Source of the DNA: an uncultured Phascolarctobacterium sp.
GTDB taxonomy: Bacteria > Bacillota > Negativicutes > Acidaminococcales > Acidaminococcaceae
Assembly (NCBI GenBank): GCA_900553055.1
Contig: USBV01000099.1
Location: 1 to 5,852 of the forward strand
Reading direction: 5' to 3'
Length of the DNA stretch: 5,852 nucleotides
Shown here: piece by piece, positions 1 to 4,788 of the stretch
Layout: the number at the start of each line of letters is the position of its first letter
Position numbering within the stretch: the first letter of the stretch is position 1
The notes under the pieces: generated by a model
The model's input: the letters and a program-made list of their open reading frames with translations, nothing else
Told to the model about the DNA's origin: nothing
Databases searched by the model: none
Made by a program: the position numbers and the translations under genes

Positions 1-279
1 CTGCACGGCGTGCTCTCGCCCCTAGATGGGGTGGGACCCGACAAGCTCAAAATTCGCGAGCTTTTTCAGCGCTTGCAGCGCGAATCTATTAGCGAGATTA
101 TTATTGCCACCAATTCCGATGTGGAGGGCGAGGCTACGGCCACTTATTTGGCGCAGCTATTAAAGCCCATAGGCATTACGGTGAGCCGCATCGCTCACGG
201 CCTACCCATGGGCGGCGATTTGGAGTATGCCGATGAGGTTACTCTGTCCAAGGCTTTGGAAAACAGGCGCGCAATGTAA
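1..279 (+). CDS. recR: Recombination mediator RecR, C-terminal part (5' end outside window)
   Basis: The open frame enters from the left edge and ends at TAA 277-279, giving the last 92 residues of a protein that is usually about 200 residues long. What is seen is the second half of the Toprim domain and the RecR tail: LSPLDGVGP near the start, then [15 protein letters not shown], the conserved RIAHGLP(M)GGDLEYADE stretch and a final [10 protein letters not shown]. These are family hallmarks. RecR works in the cytoplasm with RecO (and RecF) to load RecA onto single-stranded DNA at gaps; its N-terminal helix-hairpin-helix and zinc finger would lie upstream of the window. The GTG at position 10 is internal and not a start. 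bofA follows after 26 nt, the usual Bacillota arrangement, so the two are probably co-transcribed. Confidence 0.97.
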   Translation: MHGVLSPLDGVGPDKLKIRELFQRLQRESISEIIIATNSDVEGEATATYLAQLLKPIGITVSRIAHGLPMGGDLEYADEVTLSKALENRRAM

Positions 280-305
280 ATAAAGAAAGGAAGGCGCTTG
301 TATTC

Positions 306-596
306 ATGTCTACTTTAGAAGGTTTAGCTGCCAGTGCAGGCCTTGGCCCCTTGGGCTCCTTGGGACCGATGCTGGTGGGTGTAGTTTTGCTCTTAATCAT
401 CGTCAAGCTTTTATCCATGCCCTTTAAGCTGGTGTGGAACGGCATTTGTGGTGCATTATTATTATGGCTGGTGAATCTTTTGGGCGCTTTTGTGGGCTTT
501 GGCCTCAAAATCACCATTTTTAAGGCCTTGATTGCCGGCTTCTTTGGCGTGCCTGGTGCTATTGCTGTAATTTTATTCGAGCTATTTGCCAAGTAA
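306..596 (+). CDS. bofA: BofA family membrane protein (pro-sigma-K processing inhibitor family)
   Basis: A small hydrophobic protein of 96 residues, close to the usual BofA length. It has about three hydrophobic segments (roughly residues 20-38, 47-66 and 69-93). The family pattern is visible: N45-G46 followed by GALLLWLVNLLG, and the C-terminal FGVPGAIAVIL block, equivalent to the GxxGIPG signature. In Bacillus subtilis, BofA sits in the outer forespore membrane and with SpoIVFA restrains the SpoIVFB protease that cleaves pro-sigma-K. Homologues also occur in Bacillota not known to sporulate, where their role is unclear, so the name gives family and not proven function here. The ATG at 306 is preceded by AAAGGAAGG (286-294) at 11 nt. 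Position directly after recR supports the assignment. A terminator at 607-644 ends the unit. Confidence 0.9.
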   Translation: MSTLEGLAASAGLGPLGSLGPMLVGVVLLLIIVKLLSMPFKLVWNGICGALLLWLVNLLGAFVGFGLKITIFKALIAGFFGVPGAIAVILFELFAK

Positions 597-606
597 AAAG
601 ACAATG

Positions 607-644
607 AATATCCCTTGTAGCAACGCAGGGGATATTTTTCTTTT
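607..644 (+). terminator. Intrinsic terminator of the recR-bofA unit
   Basis: An 11-bp stem pairs 607-617 (AATATCCCTTG) with 626-636 (CAGGGGATATT), with one G-T wobble and an 8-nt loop. It is followed by a T-rich run (TTTTTCTTTT, ending at 644). It starts 10 nt after the bofA stop codon, as expected for a rho-independent terminator. Confidence 0.88.
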
Positions 645-675
645 GTATGCAAACCCAACAAACATTTTGCTTTAT

Positions 676-687
676 GCTGTTAACAGC
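676..687. promoter_or_regulatory. Perfect 12-bp palindrome GCTGTTAACAGC, possible protein binding site
   Basis: GCTGTTAACAGC equals its own reverse complement. It lies between the bofA terminator and the symporter promoter region, about 20 bp before the GTATAC-type inverted repeat. It has no T-run and no loop, so it is not a terminator; a dimeric regulator site is the natural reading, but no known regulator is assigned. Confidence 0.35.
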
Positions 688-707
688 TGGCTTGTATATT
701 GAAATAT

Positions 708-739
708 ATTGTATACACGCGAATAATACTGTATACAAT
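708..739. promoter_or_regulatory. Inverted-repeat operator candidate (two GTATAC-centred arms)
   Basis: ATTGTATACA (708-717) and TGTATACAAT (730-739) form a perfect 10-bp inverted repeat with a 12-bp spacer. Each arm contains TGTATACA, itself a palindrome; the GTATAC centres are 20 bp apart, about two helical turns. The core fits the loose GTM-N(0-1)-KAC pattern described for FadR-type GntR regulators (family knowledge; assignment inferred). It overlaps one candidate promoter and lies just upstream of another, so a bound protein could repress the symporter gene. Confidence 0.5.
709..737 (+). promoter_or_regulatory. Candidate upstream promoter TTGTAT-N17-TATACA
   Basis: TTGTAT (709-714) and TATACA (732-737) are separated by 17 bp, a good sigma-70/sigma-A spacing. 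Both boxes lie inside the arms of the inverted repeat, so either the promoter look arises from the operator sequence or operator and promoter are superimposed. Less certain than the downstream extended -10. Confidence 0.35.
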
Positions 740-759
740 GAGATTTTTTGCAAAACCTC

Positions 760-768
760 TGCTATAAT
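760..768 (+). promoter_or_regulatory. Extended -10 promoter TGCTATAAT of the symporter gene
   Basis: TGC followed by the consensus TATAAT (763-768) forms an extended -10 element about 40 bp before the GTG start. The matching -35 position (740-745) is poor, which is common for extended -10 promoters. The inverted repeat ends at 739, directly at the -35 region, a position suited to repression. Confidence 0.6.
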
Positions 769-809
769 GATAATAATCGTATTATAATTTGTTTAGGGGG
801 TTATTTATC

Positions 810-2021
810 GTGAACTTATCTACCAAAATTCTTATCGGTTTAGCTCTCGGTATTATTGCCGGCTTAGAGCTTGGTGCTGAAGGCGCTGGCTTTGCCAAAA
901 CCTGGATCGGTCCCTTGGGCACCATTTTTATGAACATGATCAAAATGGTCATCGTTCCCTTGGTATTCTCAAGCTTAGTAATTGGCGTGTGCAGCCTGGG
1001 TGATATCAAAAAGGTTGGTCGCATTGGTATCAAGACCATTGCTTGGTACATGCTGACCACTGCTTTTGCAATCGTCATCGGCTTGGGCTTTGGTACAGCT
1101 TTCCAACCGGGTGCTGGCCTGTCCATGCCTGCTGAATCTGTAAAGGTAGCTGCTAAAACTGCTCCTCCTCTGATGAAGGTTATCATCGACATTTTCCCGA
1201 CCAACCCGCTGGGCGCAATGGTTAAAGCAAACATGCTGCAAATCATCGTCTTCGCTCTGTTCACCGGCGTTGGCATTACCGCTGTTGGCGAAAAGGCTGA
1301 CTACTTAAAACACACCATCAATGGTCTGGCTGAAGTATCCTACAAAATGGTAGGCTACATCATGTCCGTTGCTCCTATCGGCGTATTCGGTCTGATTACT
1401 CCGGTTGTTGCTGCTAACGGTCCTGCAGTACTGCTGCCCTTGCTGAAGGTTGTTATGGCTGTATACCTGGCTTGCTTGGTACATGCAGTTGTCGTATATG
1501 GCGCTCTGCTGAAATTTGTTGCCGGCACTAATGTTTTCCAATTCTTCAAAGGCATTTCCCCGGCATTCCTGATGGCATTCAGCTCCTGCTCCTCCGGTGG
1601 CACCCTGCCCCTGACCATGAGCTGCGCGCAAAAGATGGGCGTTTCCAAAGAGGTTTCCTCCTTCGTACTGCCCTTGGGCGCAACCATTAACATGGACGGC
1701 ACCGCTGCTTATCAAGGCGTTTGCGCACTGTTCATCGCTCAATTGTACGGCATCGAATTGACTGGTGCTCAATATCTGACTATCATCCTGACCGGTACTC
1801 TGGCTTCTATTGGTACTGCAGGCGTTCCCGGCGCTGGCTTCATCATGCTGACCATGATTCTGACCACTCTGGGTCTGCCTCTGGAAGGCTCTGCTTTGAT
1901 CGCTGGTATCGACCGTATACTGGATATGCCGCGTACTGCTGTTAACATCACCGGTGACGCAACTGTTGCTGCTTTGATTGACAAGAGCGAACGCGCTAAC
2001 ATTGAAGAGCCTCTCTACTAA
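810..2021 (+). CDS. Dicarboxylate/amino acid:cation symporter (GltP type)
   Basis: This is a 403-residue inner-membrane carrier of the DAACS/SLC1 family, importing an acidic amino acid or dicarboxylate with Na+ or H+. All core motifs are present: NMIKMVIVPLVFSS near the N-terminus, hairpin 1 SSCSSGGTLP (about 258-267), NMDGT (294-298), hairpin 2 GTAGVPGAG (about 335-343) and the TM8 motif DRILDMPRTAVNITGD (368-383). R375, T376, N379 and D383 correspond to the substrate-contacting residues of the aspartate transporter GltPh, which favours glutamate/aspartate, though substrate cannot be fixed from sequence. I chose GTG 810 because AGGGGG (795-800) lies 9 nt upstream; the longer TTG start at 789 would put that site inside the gene. 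Codons are strongly skewed to CTG, GCT and GGT, unlike the neighbours, which suggests high expression. It forms a single-gene unit between two terminators. gltP or a sibling name would fit, but the substrate is unproven. Confidence 0.95.
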   Translation: MNLSTKILIGLALGIIAGLELGAEGAGFAKTWIGPLGTIFMNMIKMVIVPLVFSSLVIGVCSLGDIKKVGRIGIKTIAWYMLTTAFAIVIGLGFGTAFQPGAGLSMPAESVKVAAKTAPPLMKVIIDIFPTNPLGAMVKANMLQIIVFALFTGVGITAVGEKADYLKHTINGLAEVSYKMVGYIMSVAPIGVFGLITPVVAANGPAVLLPLLKVVMAVYLACLVHAVVVYGALLKFVAGTNVFQFFKGISPAFLMAFSSCSSGGTLPLTMSCAQKMGVSKEVSSFVLPLGATINMDGTAAYQGVCALFIAQLYGIELTGAQYLTIILTGTLASIGTAGVPGAGFIMLTMILTTLGLPLEGSALIAGIDRILDMPRTAVNITGDATVAALIDKSERANIEEPLY

Positions 2022-2038
2022 TATCGTCCTTTCCCTTG

Positions 2039-2074
2039 GCGTCGCCTGCTTTGCGTGGGCGGCGCTTTTCCTTT
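2039..2074 (+). terminator. Intrinsic terminator after the symporter gene
   Basis: GCGTCGCC (2039-2046) pairs with GGCGGCGC (2058-2065), 8 bp with one wobble around an 11-nt loop, followed by TTTTCCTTT. It starts 18 nt after the stop codon. The stem is GC-rich, though the T-run is interrupted. Confidence 0.75.
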
Positions 2075-2243
2075 GCTCGCTAATACTCGTCGATGCTTGC
2101 TATTTTTCTCTATTATAAGCCCAAGCATATTTTGAAAAATTTTTGTGGCTTAGCAGGAGAGGGCTTTTGCATTGTAGAAGATAATAAAGGGTTATTAATG
2201 AGCTAATGTTATTATTTTTTTACTAGAATTTAGACGTTATAAG
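2075..2243. other. AT-rich intergenic region without a recognised gene
   Basis: No plausible coding frame or RNA gene was found. A weak inverted repeat, ATGCTTG (2093-2099) with CAAGCAT (2122-2128), encloses a 22-nt loop and is followed by an A/T-rich stretch (AAAAATTTTT around 2136). A second, AT-only pairing lies near 2180-2220, followed by a run of Ts. Neither is strong enough to name. Confidence 0.4.
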
Positions 2244-2252
2244 TGCTATAAT
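2244..2252 (+). promoter_or_regulatory. Extended -10 promoter TGCTATAAT immediately upstream of the Nudix gene
   Basis: TGC plus TATAAT (2247-2252) is the same 9-base extended -10 seen before the symporter gene. The sequence at -35 with 17-bp spacing (TAGAAT, 2224-2229) is weak. The predicted transcription start, about 7 nt after the box (2258-2260), is only a few bases from the ATG at 2264, implying a nearly leaderless mRNA if this promoter is used. Confidence 0.5.
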
Positions 2253-2263
2253 AGGATGCTAAT

Positions 2264-2938
2264 ATGGACAAGATGGAAAAGCTACAAGCAATTTTATATG
2301 AGCGCCTACACCGGCGTCCTCCCGGCATTGATAAGCTGGATAGACTGTGGGAGGCGGCAGTGCTATTACCCTTAGTGGAGACCGAGCAAGGCATTGCGGT
2401 GCTCTTTGAGGAGCGTGCCCATAGCCTGCGCCGCCAGCCGGGTGAAATTTGCTTTCCCGGTGGCAAGGTAGAATGCAGTGATGCGCACAATTTTGCTGTG
2501 ACGGCAGTGCGCGAAACCTGCGAGGAATTGGGGCTCACGCCCGAGGACATTACTATCTGCGGCGAGCTGGATTCCCTAGTTACCCATATGGGGCCCATTA
2601 TCCATCCCTTTGTGGGTATGATTAAGGATATCAGCAAGATTTCCTATAGCCCTAGCGAGGTAGAATGTGTTTTTACAGTACCGCTCAAGGAGCTGTTAGC
2701 GATGGAGCCACGGCGCTGCTCCATGGAGCTGGCGGACCATCCGGGCGAAGACTTTCCCTTCGATTTGGTACCCCATCGCATGCGCGGTTGGCGTAAGCAT
2801 AAGCAGTATTATGTGTATTTTTATGAATATGGCGAGCACGTAATTTGGGGATTGACGGCGCGGATGCTGCACGCGTTTTTGTATCGTAGTCGCTCCGTAC
2901 TCGAGACATTTTTGGCGGAGCCTAGCTCCCAAGGCTGA
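2264..2938 (+). CDS. Nudix hydrolase, probable CoA pyrophosphatase
   Basis: A 224-residue cytoplasmic Nudix protein. Residues 51-67 (RAHSLRRQPGEICFPGG) match the CoA-type Nudix signature R-[SA]-x3-R-x3-G-x3-F-P-G-G, and the Nudix box follows with RETCEELGL at 83-91; E84, E87 and E88 are the expected metal ligands. The first box glutamate is replaced by D73 and the spacing is slightly longer, as in CoA-type members. The family cleaves CoA, acyl-CoA or oxidised CoA to 3',5'-ADP and a 4'-phosphopantetheine derivative, so turnover of CoA species is the likely role (inference). ATG 2264 has only a weak AGGA (2253-2256) upstream; ATG 2273, three codons in, is an alternative start. The stop is 38 nt before the LCP gene with no promoter or terminator visible between them, so the two may be co-transcribed. 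Confidence 0.9.
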   Translation: MDKMEKLQAILYERLHRRPPGIDKLDRLWEAAVLLPLVETEQGIAVLFEERAHSLRRQPGEICFPGGKVECSDAHNFAVTAVRETCEELGLTPEDITICGELDSLVTHMGPIIHPFVGMIKDISKISYSPSEVECVFTVPLKELLAMEPRRCSMELADHPGEDFPFDLVPHRMRGWRKHKQYYVYFYEYGEHVIWGLTARMLHAFLYRSRSVLETFLAEPSSQG

Positions 2939-2976
2939 TTTGCTTTATGTTAATTTATTAATGAGAGGATGGCAGT

Positions 2977-4353
2977 ATGAAAAGTATTTTTGAGGTGAAG
3001 ATTTTGGGCATCGTGGCAGCGATTTGCGCCATGGCCTATCTGCTTTTTAGTTATTTTAATCCCGAAAAGGGCATGGATAATTTATCCCCTAGCGAAAGGT
3101 TAAGCCTAAAAAAGAATATCATCGTCCTCGGTGTGGACGAACGGGCCGAGGAGCATGATGTGGGCCGCAGTGACACCCTTTTTGTAGTCATGTTCGACAC
3201 CAAAAATAAGGCTGCCTCGCTGCTTTCCGTGCCTCGTGATACACGCGTACGTATCAAGGGCCATGGCTGGGATAAGATTAATCATGCCTATGCCTACGGC
3301 GGGCGTGAGCTGACGCAAAAGACTACGGAGGAGCTCTTGGGCATCAAGATTAATAATTACGTGATGGTGGACTTCAAAGGCTTTGTGGGCCTTGTGGATG
3401 CTATCGGCGGCGTAGATATTAATGTCGAAAAAAATATGTATTATTACGATGCTTGGGACGGCTTTAAAATTGATTTGAAAAAGGGTATGCAGCATATGGA
3501 TGGCAAAACCGCTATTCAATATGTGCGTTATCGTGATGAAGAGGGTGATATAGGACGCATCCGCCGCCAACAGCATTTTATTATGGCGGTTTACGACCGC
3601 ATAACCTCGGCTAATATGCTGCTGCATATACCGGGCCTTGCTAAGCAGCTGACCAATATGGTTAAGACCGACCTGCCTTTGGCTGATATGGTTGATTTGG
3701 GCAGAGCGTTGCATGCTATGGTCAAGAGCAAGGGACTGGCTATGGCCACAGTCCCCGGCACTCCTGAATATATCGATGGCATTAGCTATTGGCTGCCCGA
3801 TATTGCCGATTTGCGCGAGCAAATGGTGAAGATGCAGGGCGCAACCATGACTGCTACCTATAAATCTGCAGCAGAGCTGATGGAAAAGGAGTATACAGCA
3901 GCTGTGGCCAAGGCTAAGCAGGGCGATGACAGCGCTGAAAATAAGGAAGCCGTAAAAGAAGAAAAGGAGCTGGCCGAAAAGAAAAAGGCTGCTGGCAAGG
4001 ACGCTGCTAAAGCTGGCGCTAAGGACGGAGCAAAATCTAGTAGCGTAGATGGCGTTAAGAAGCCTACTAAAGCTGCAGCGGCAAGCGGAGGCACGGTGGT
4101 GCGCGTTGTGAACTGCAGTGGCAGCAAATCGGCCGGAGCGAGTGCCATTGCTAAGCTTAAGGCGGCTGGCTTTACGGTTATCAATGGCGGTAGTGGCGAT
4201 TTAATGGCGCAAACGACGGTTATTTCTACAACCAATAATGGCGCGGTGGTTGGTCGTCTCTCCCAAGTGCCCTTTGCGCACAAGCTGCGCATTAGTCGCG
4301 ATGGTGCTGCTGATTGTGATGGTGTAGTTATGCTCGGCGCCGACTACAAATAG
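2977..4353 (+). CDS. LytR-CpsA-Psr (LCP) family protein with LytR_C domain
   Basis: A 458-residue membrane-anchored enzyme. It has a short cytoplasmic N-terminus, one membrane segment (about residues 9-27), an extracytoplasmic LCP domain (about 46-215), a lysine/alanine-rich linker (about 305-370) and a C-terminal LytR_C domain (about 372-457, starting VVRVVNCSG). LCP signatures are intact: GVDER (52-56), GRSDT (63-67), SVPRDTR (84-90), DKINHAYAYGG (99-109), VDAIGGVDI (140-148), YVRYRDE (182-188) and GDIGRIRRQQ (190-199), including the arginines and aspartates that bind pyrophosphate and Mg2+. LCP enzymes move polymers such as teichoic acids, capsules or glycans from a polyprenyl-phosphate carrier to the wall or to protein; the local substrate cannot be told. 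GAGAGGA (2963-2969) lies 7 nt before the ATG. The stop is followed within 5 nt by a fold-back repeat and not by a normal terminator. Confidence 0.95.
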   Translation: MKSIFEVKILGIVAAICAMAYLLFSYFNPEKGMDNLSPSERLSLKKNIIVLGVDERAEEHDVGRSDTLFVVMFDTKNKAASLLSVPRDTRVRIKGHGWDKINHAYAYGGRELTQKTTEELLGIKINNYVMVDFKGFVGLVDAIGGVDINVEKNMYYYDAWDGFKIDLKKGMQHMDGKTAIQYVRYRDEEGDIGRIRRQQHFIMAVYDRITSANMLLHIPGLAKQLTNMVKTDLPLADMVDLGRALHAMVKSKGLAMATVPGTPEYIDGISYWLPDIADLREQMVKMQGATMTATYKSAAELMEKEYTAAVAKAKQGDDSAENKEAVKEEKELAEKKKAAGKDAAKAGAKDGAKSSSVDGVKKPTKAAAASGGTVVRVVNCSGSKSAGASAIAKLKAAGFTVINGGSGDLMAQTTVISTTNNGAVVGRLSQVPFAHKLRISRDGAADCDGVVMLGADYK

Positions 4354-4355
4354 CT

Positions 4356-4465
4356 TGCAAGACGCCTTATAAGGCATCATCTACTGCGCAACGGCTCCTA
4401 GGAGTATTAATCCATACGCCGTCGTCGCCGTTGCTTGTATCTAATACCTTCTAAGGCGTCTTGTG
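4356..4465. repeat. Nested fold-back (inverted-repeat) element, about 110 nt
   Basis: Outer arms CAAGACGCCTTA (4358-4369) and TAAGGCGTCTTG (4452-4463) are a perfect 12-bp inverted repeat, extendable outward by wobble pairs. Moving inward, AAGG (4371-4374) pairs with CCTT (4447-4450) and a few further short pairs follow. GCAACGGC (4388-4395) pairs perfectly with GCCGTTGC (4427-4434). The apex holds the 10-bp palindrome CTCCTAGGAG (4395-4404), a GGA/TCC mini-hairpin and a CGCCG-TCGT-CGCCG duplication (4417-4430). No coding frame is evident. It has the look of a REP/MITE-like interspersed repeat or a structured RNA 3' end; there is no adjoining T-run on the plus strand. Confidence 0.7.
4369..4400. 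repeat. Direct repeat copy 1 (32 bp), left half of the fold-back element
   Basis: Begins ATAAGGCATCATC and ends GCTCCTA. It matches 4475-4506 at 30 of 32 positions (differences at 4391 and 4393), the first 22 bases being identical. The copies are 106 bp apart. Confidence 0.85.
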
Positions 4466-4474
4466 ATAGAGTGG

Positions 4475-4506
4475 ATAAGGCATCATCTACTGCGCAGCAG
4501 CTCCTA
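4475..4506. repeat. Direct repeat copy 2 (32 bp), partial second element
   Basis: Repeats 4369-4400 with G instead of A at 4497 and A instead of G at 4499. It lacks the matching right half, being followed by an A-rich run (4506-4520), so it looks like a truncated or half-element copy. It contains the short palindrome CTGCGCAG (4490-4497). On the minus strand the A-run would read as Ts upstream of the repeat, so it does not act as a terminator for anything seen here. Confidence 0.8.
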
Positions 4507-4546
4507 AAAAAAATAAAAAATTGTTAGATAAATTACAGAAAAACTC

Positions 4547-4575
4547 TTGCATTTTGTATACAATAATGGTATACT
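4547..4575 (+). promoter_or_regulatory. Strong candidate promoter TTGCAT-N17-TATACT with GTATAC repeats
   Basis: TTGCAT (4547-4552) and TATACT (4570-4575) are separated by exactly 17 bp, and TGG precedes the -10, giving an extended -10. Two GTATAC hexamers (4556-4561 in the spacer and 4569-4574 over the -10) lie 13 bp apart, echoing the arms of the operator candidate at 708-739. Expected transcription start is about 4582; a terminator begins only about 20 nt later. Confidence 0.65.
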
Positions 4576-4581
4576 AGTATC

Positions 4582-4630
4582 ATCAAAACAGCCCCTCATT
4601 TGGCCCTTCTTCGTAAGGGCTTTTTTTTTT
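4582..4630 (+). ncRNA. Possible short transcript between promoter and terminator
   Basis: Inferred only from the promoter at 4547-4575 and the terminator at 4603-4630. The start is estimated as about 7 nt after the -10 box. The roughly 49-nt product has an unpaired 5' part and the terminator hairpin; it has no ribosome binding site or reading frame of note and matches no RNA family that I recognise. It may be a small RNA, or the promoter may be inactive. Confidence 0.3.
4603..4630 (+). terminator. Strong intrinsic terminator with ten-T run
   Basis: GCCCTT (4603-4608) pairs with AAGGGC (4615-4620) around a 6-nt loop (CTTCGT), followed by ten consecutive Ts (4621-4630). It would end readthrough from the LCP gene and also any transcript from the promoter at 4547-4575, leaving a product of roughly 50 nt. 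Confidence 0.88.
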
Positions 4631-4709
4631 GCCATTTTAGGATTTCACCATTTAATTAGCAAAAGATAACTATGTTGACACAGATATTGTGGTAAAAATT
4701 GTAAAATTA

Positions 4710-4718
4710 TGGTACAAT
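4710..4718 (+). promoter_or_regulatory. Extended -10 promoter TGGTACAAT of degV-fakA
   Basis: TGG plus TACAAT (4713-4718) gives an extended -10 with no convincing -35. An inverted repeat ATTGTA (4698-4703) / TACAAT (4713-4718) overlaps it, and GTTAAC (4723-4728) lies at the expected start. The leader to the ATG at 4789 would be about 64 nt. Confidence 0.5.
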
Positions 4719-4788
4719 ATAAGTTAACATGGAATAAGTGCGGATAAAAGAAGATTCTTATAAAAATTTACCCTACAGGAGGCCCTAT

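Noticed and set aside
239..661. Minus-strand open frame of 140 codons over bofA
   Set aside because: It lies wholly opposite recR/bofA and the terminator, has no ribosome binding site or recognisable domain, and bofA explains the sequence.
789..809. TTG start extending the symporter by 7 codons
   Set aside because: The AGGGGG ribosome binding site lies inside this extension and is ideally placed for GTG 810.
782..1276. Minus-strand open frame opposite the symporter gene
   Set aside because: It is antisense to conserved transporter segments, with no start signal and no recognisable product.
2093..2145. ATGCTTG/CAAGCAT hairpin as a second terminator after the symporter gene
   Set aside because: The stem is only 7 bp with a 22-nt loop, and the run after it is mixed A and T. 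The GC-rich hairpin at 2039-2065 already serves.
3106..3822. Minus-strand open frame of 238 codons opposite the LCP gene
   Set aside because: It is a long shadow frame. The plus strand carries every LCP motif, and the antisense translation has no family features.
4358..4463. Fold-back element as the rho-independent terminator of the LCP gene
   Set aside because: The outer stem is not followed by a T-run on the plus strand; the hairpin at 4603-4630 fits far better.
4356..4520. CRISPR array or transposase-bearing insertion sequence
   Set aside because: There are only two direct copies, without a regular spacer series, and no coding frame. The inverted arms suggest a fold-back repeat instead.
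4675..4680. Perfect TTGACA -35 box upstream of degV
   Set aside because: No -10 box lies at a usable distance: TAAAAT is 21 bp and TACAAT 32 bp downstream. The extended -10 at 4710-4718 is the better candidate.
4738..4788. GTG start extending DegV by 17 residues
   Set aside because: The extra residues do not resemble DegV N-termini, and ACAGGAGG lies 6 nt before ATG 4789.
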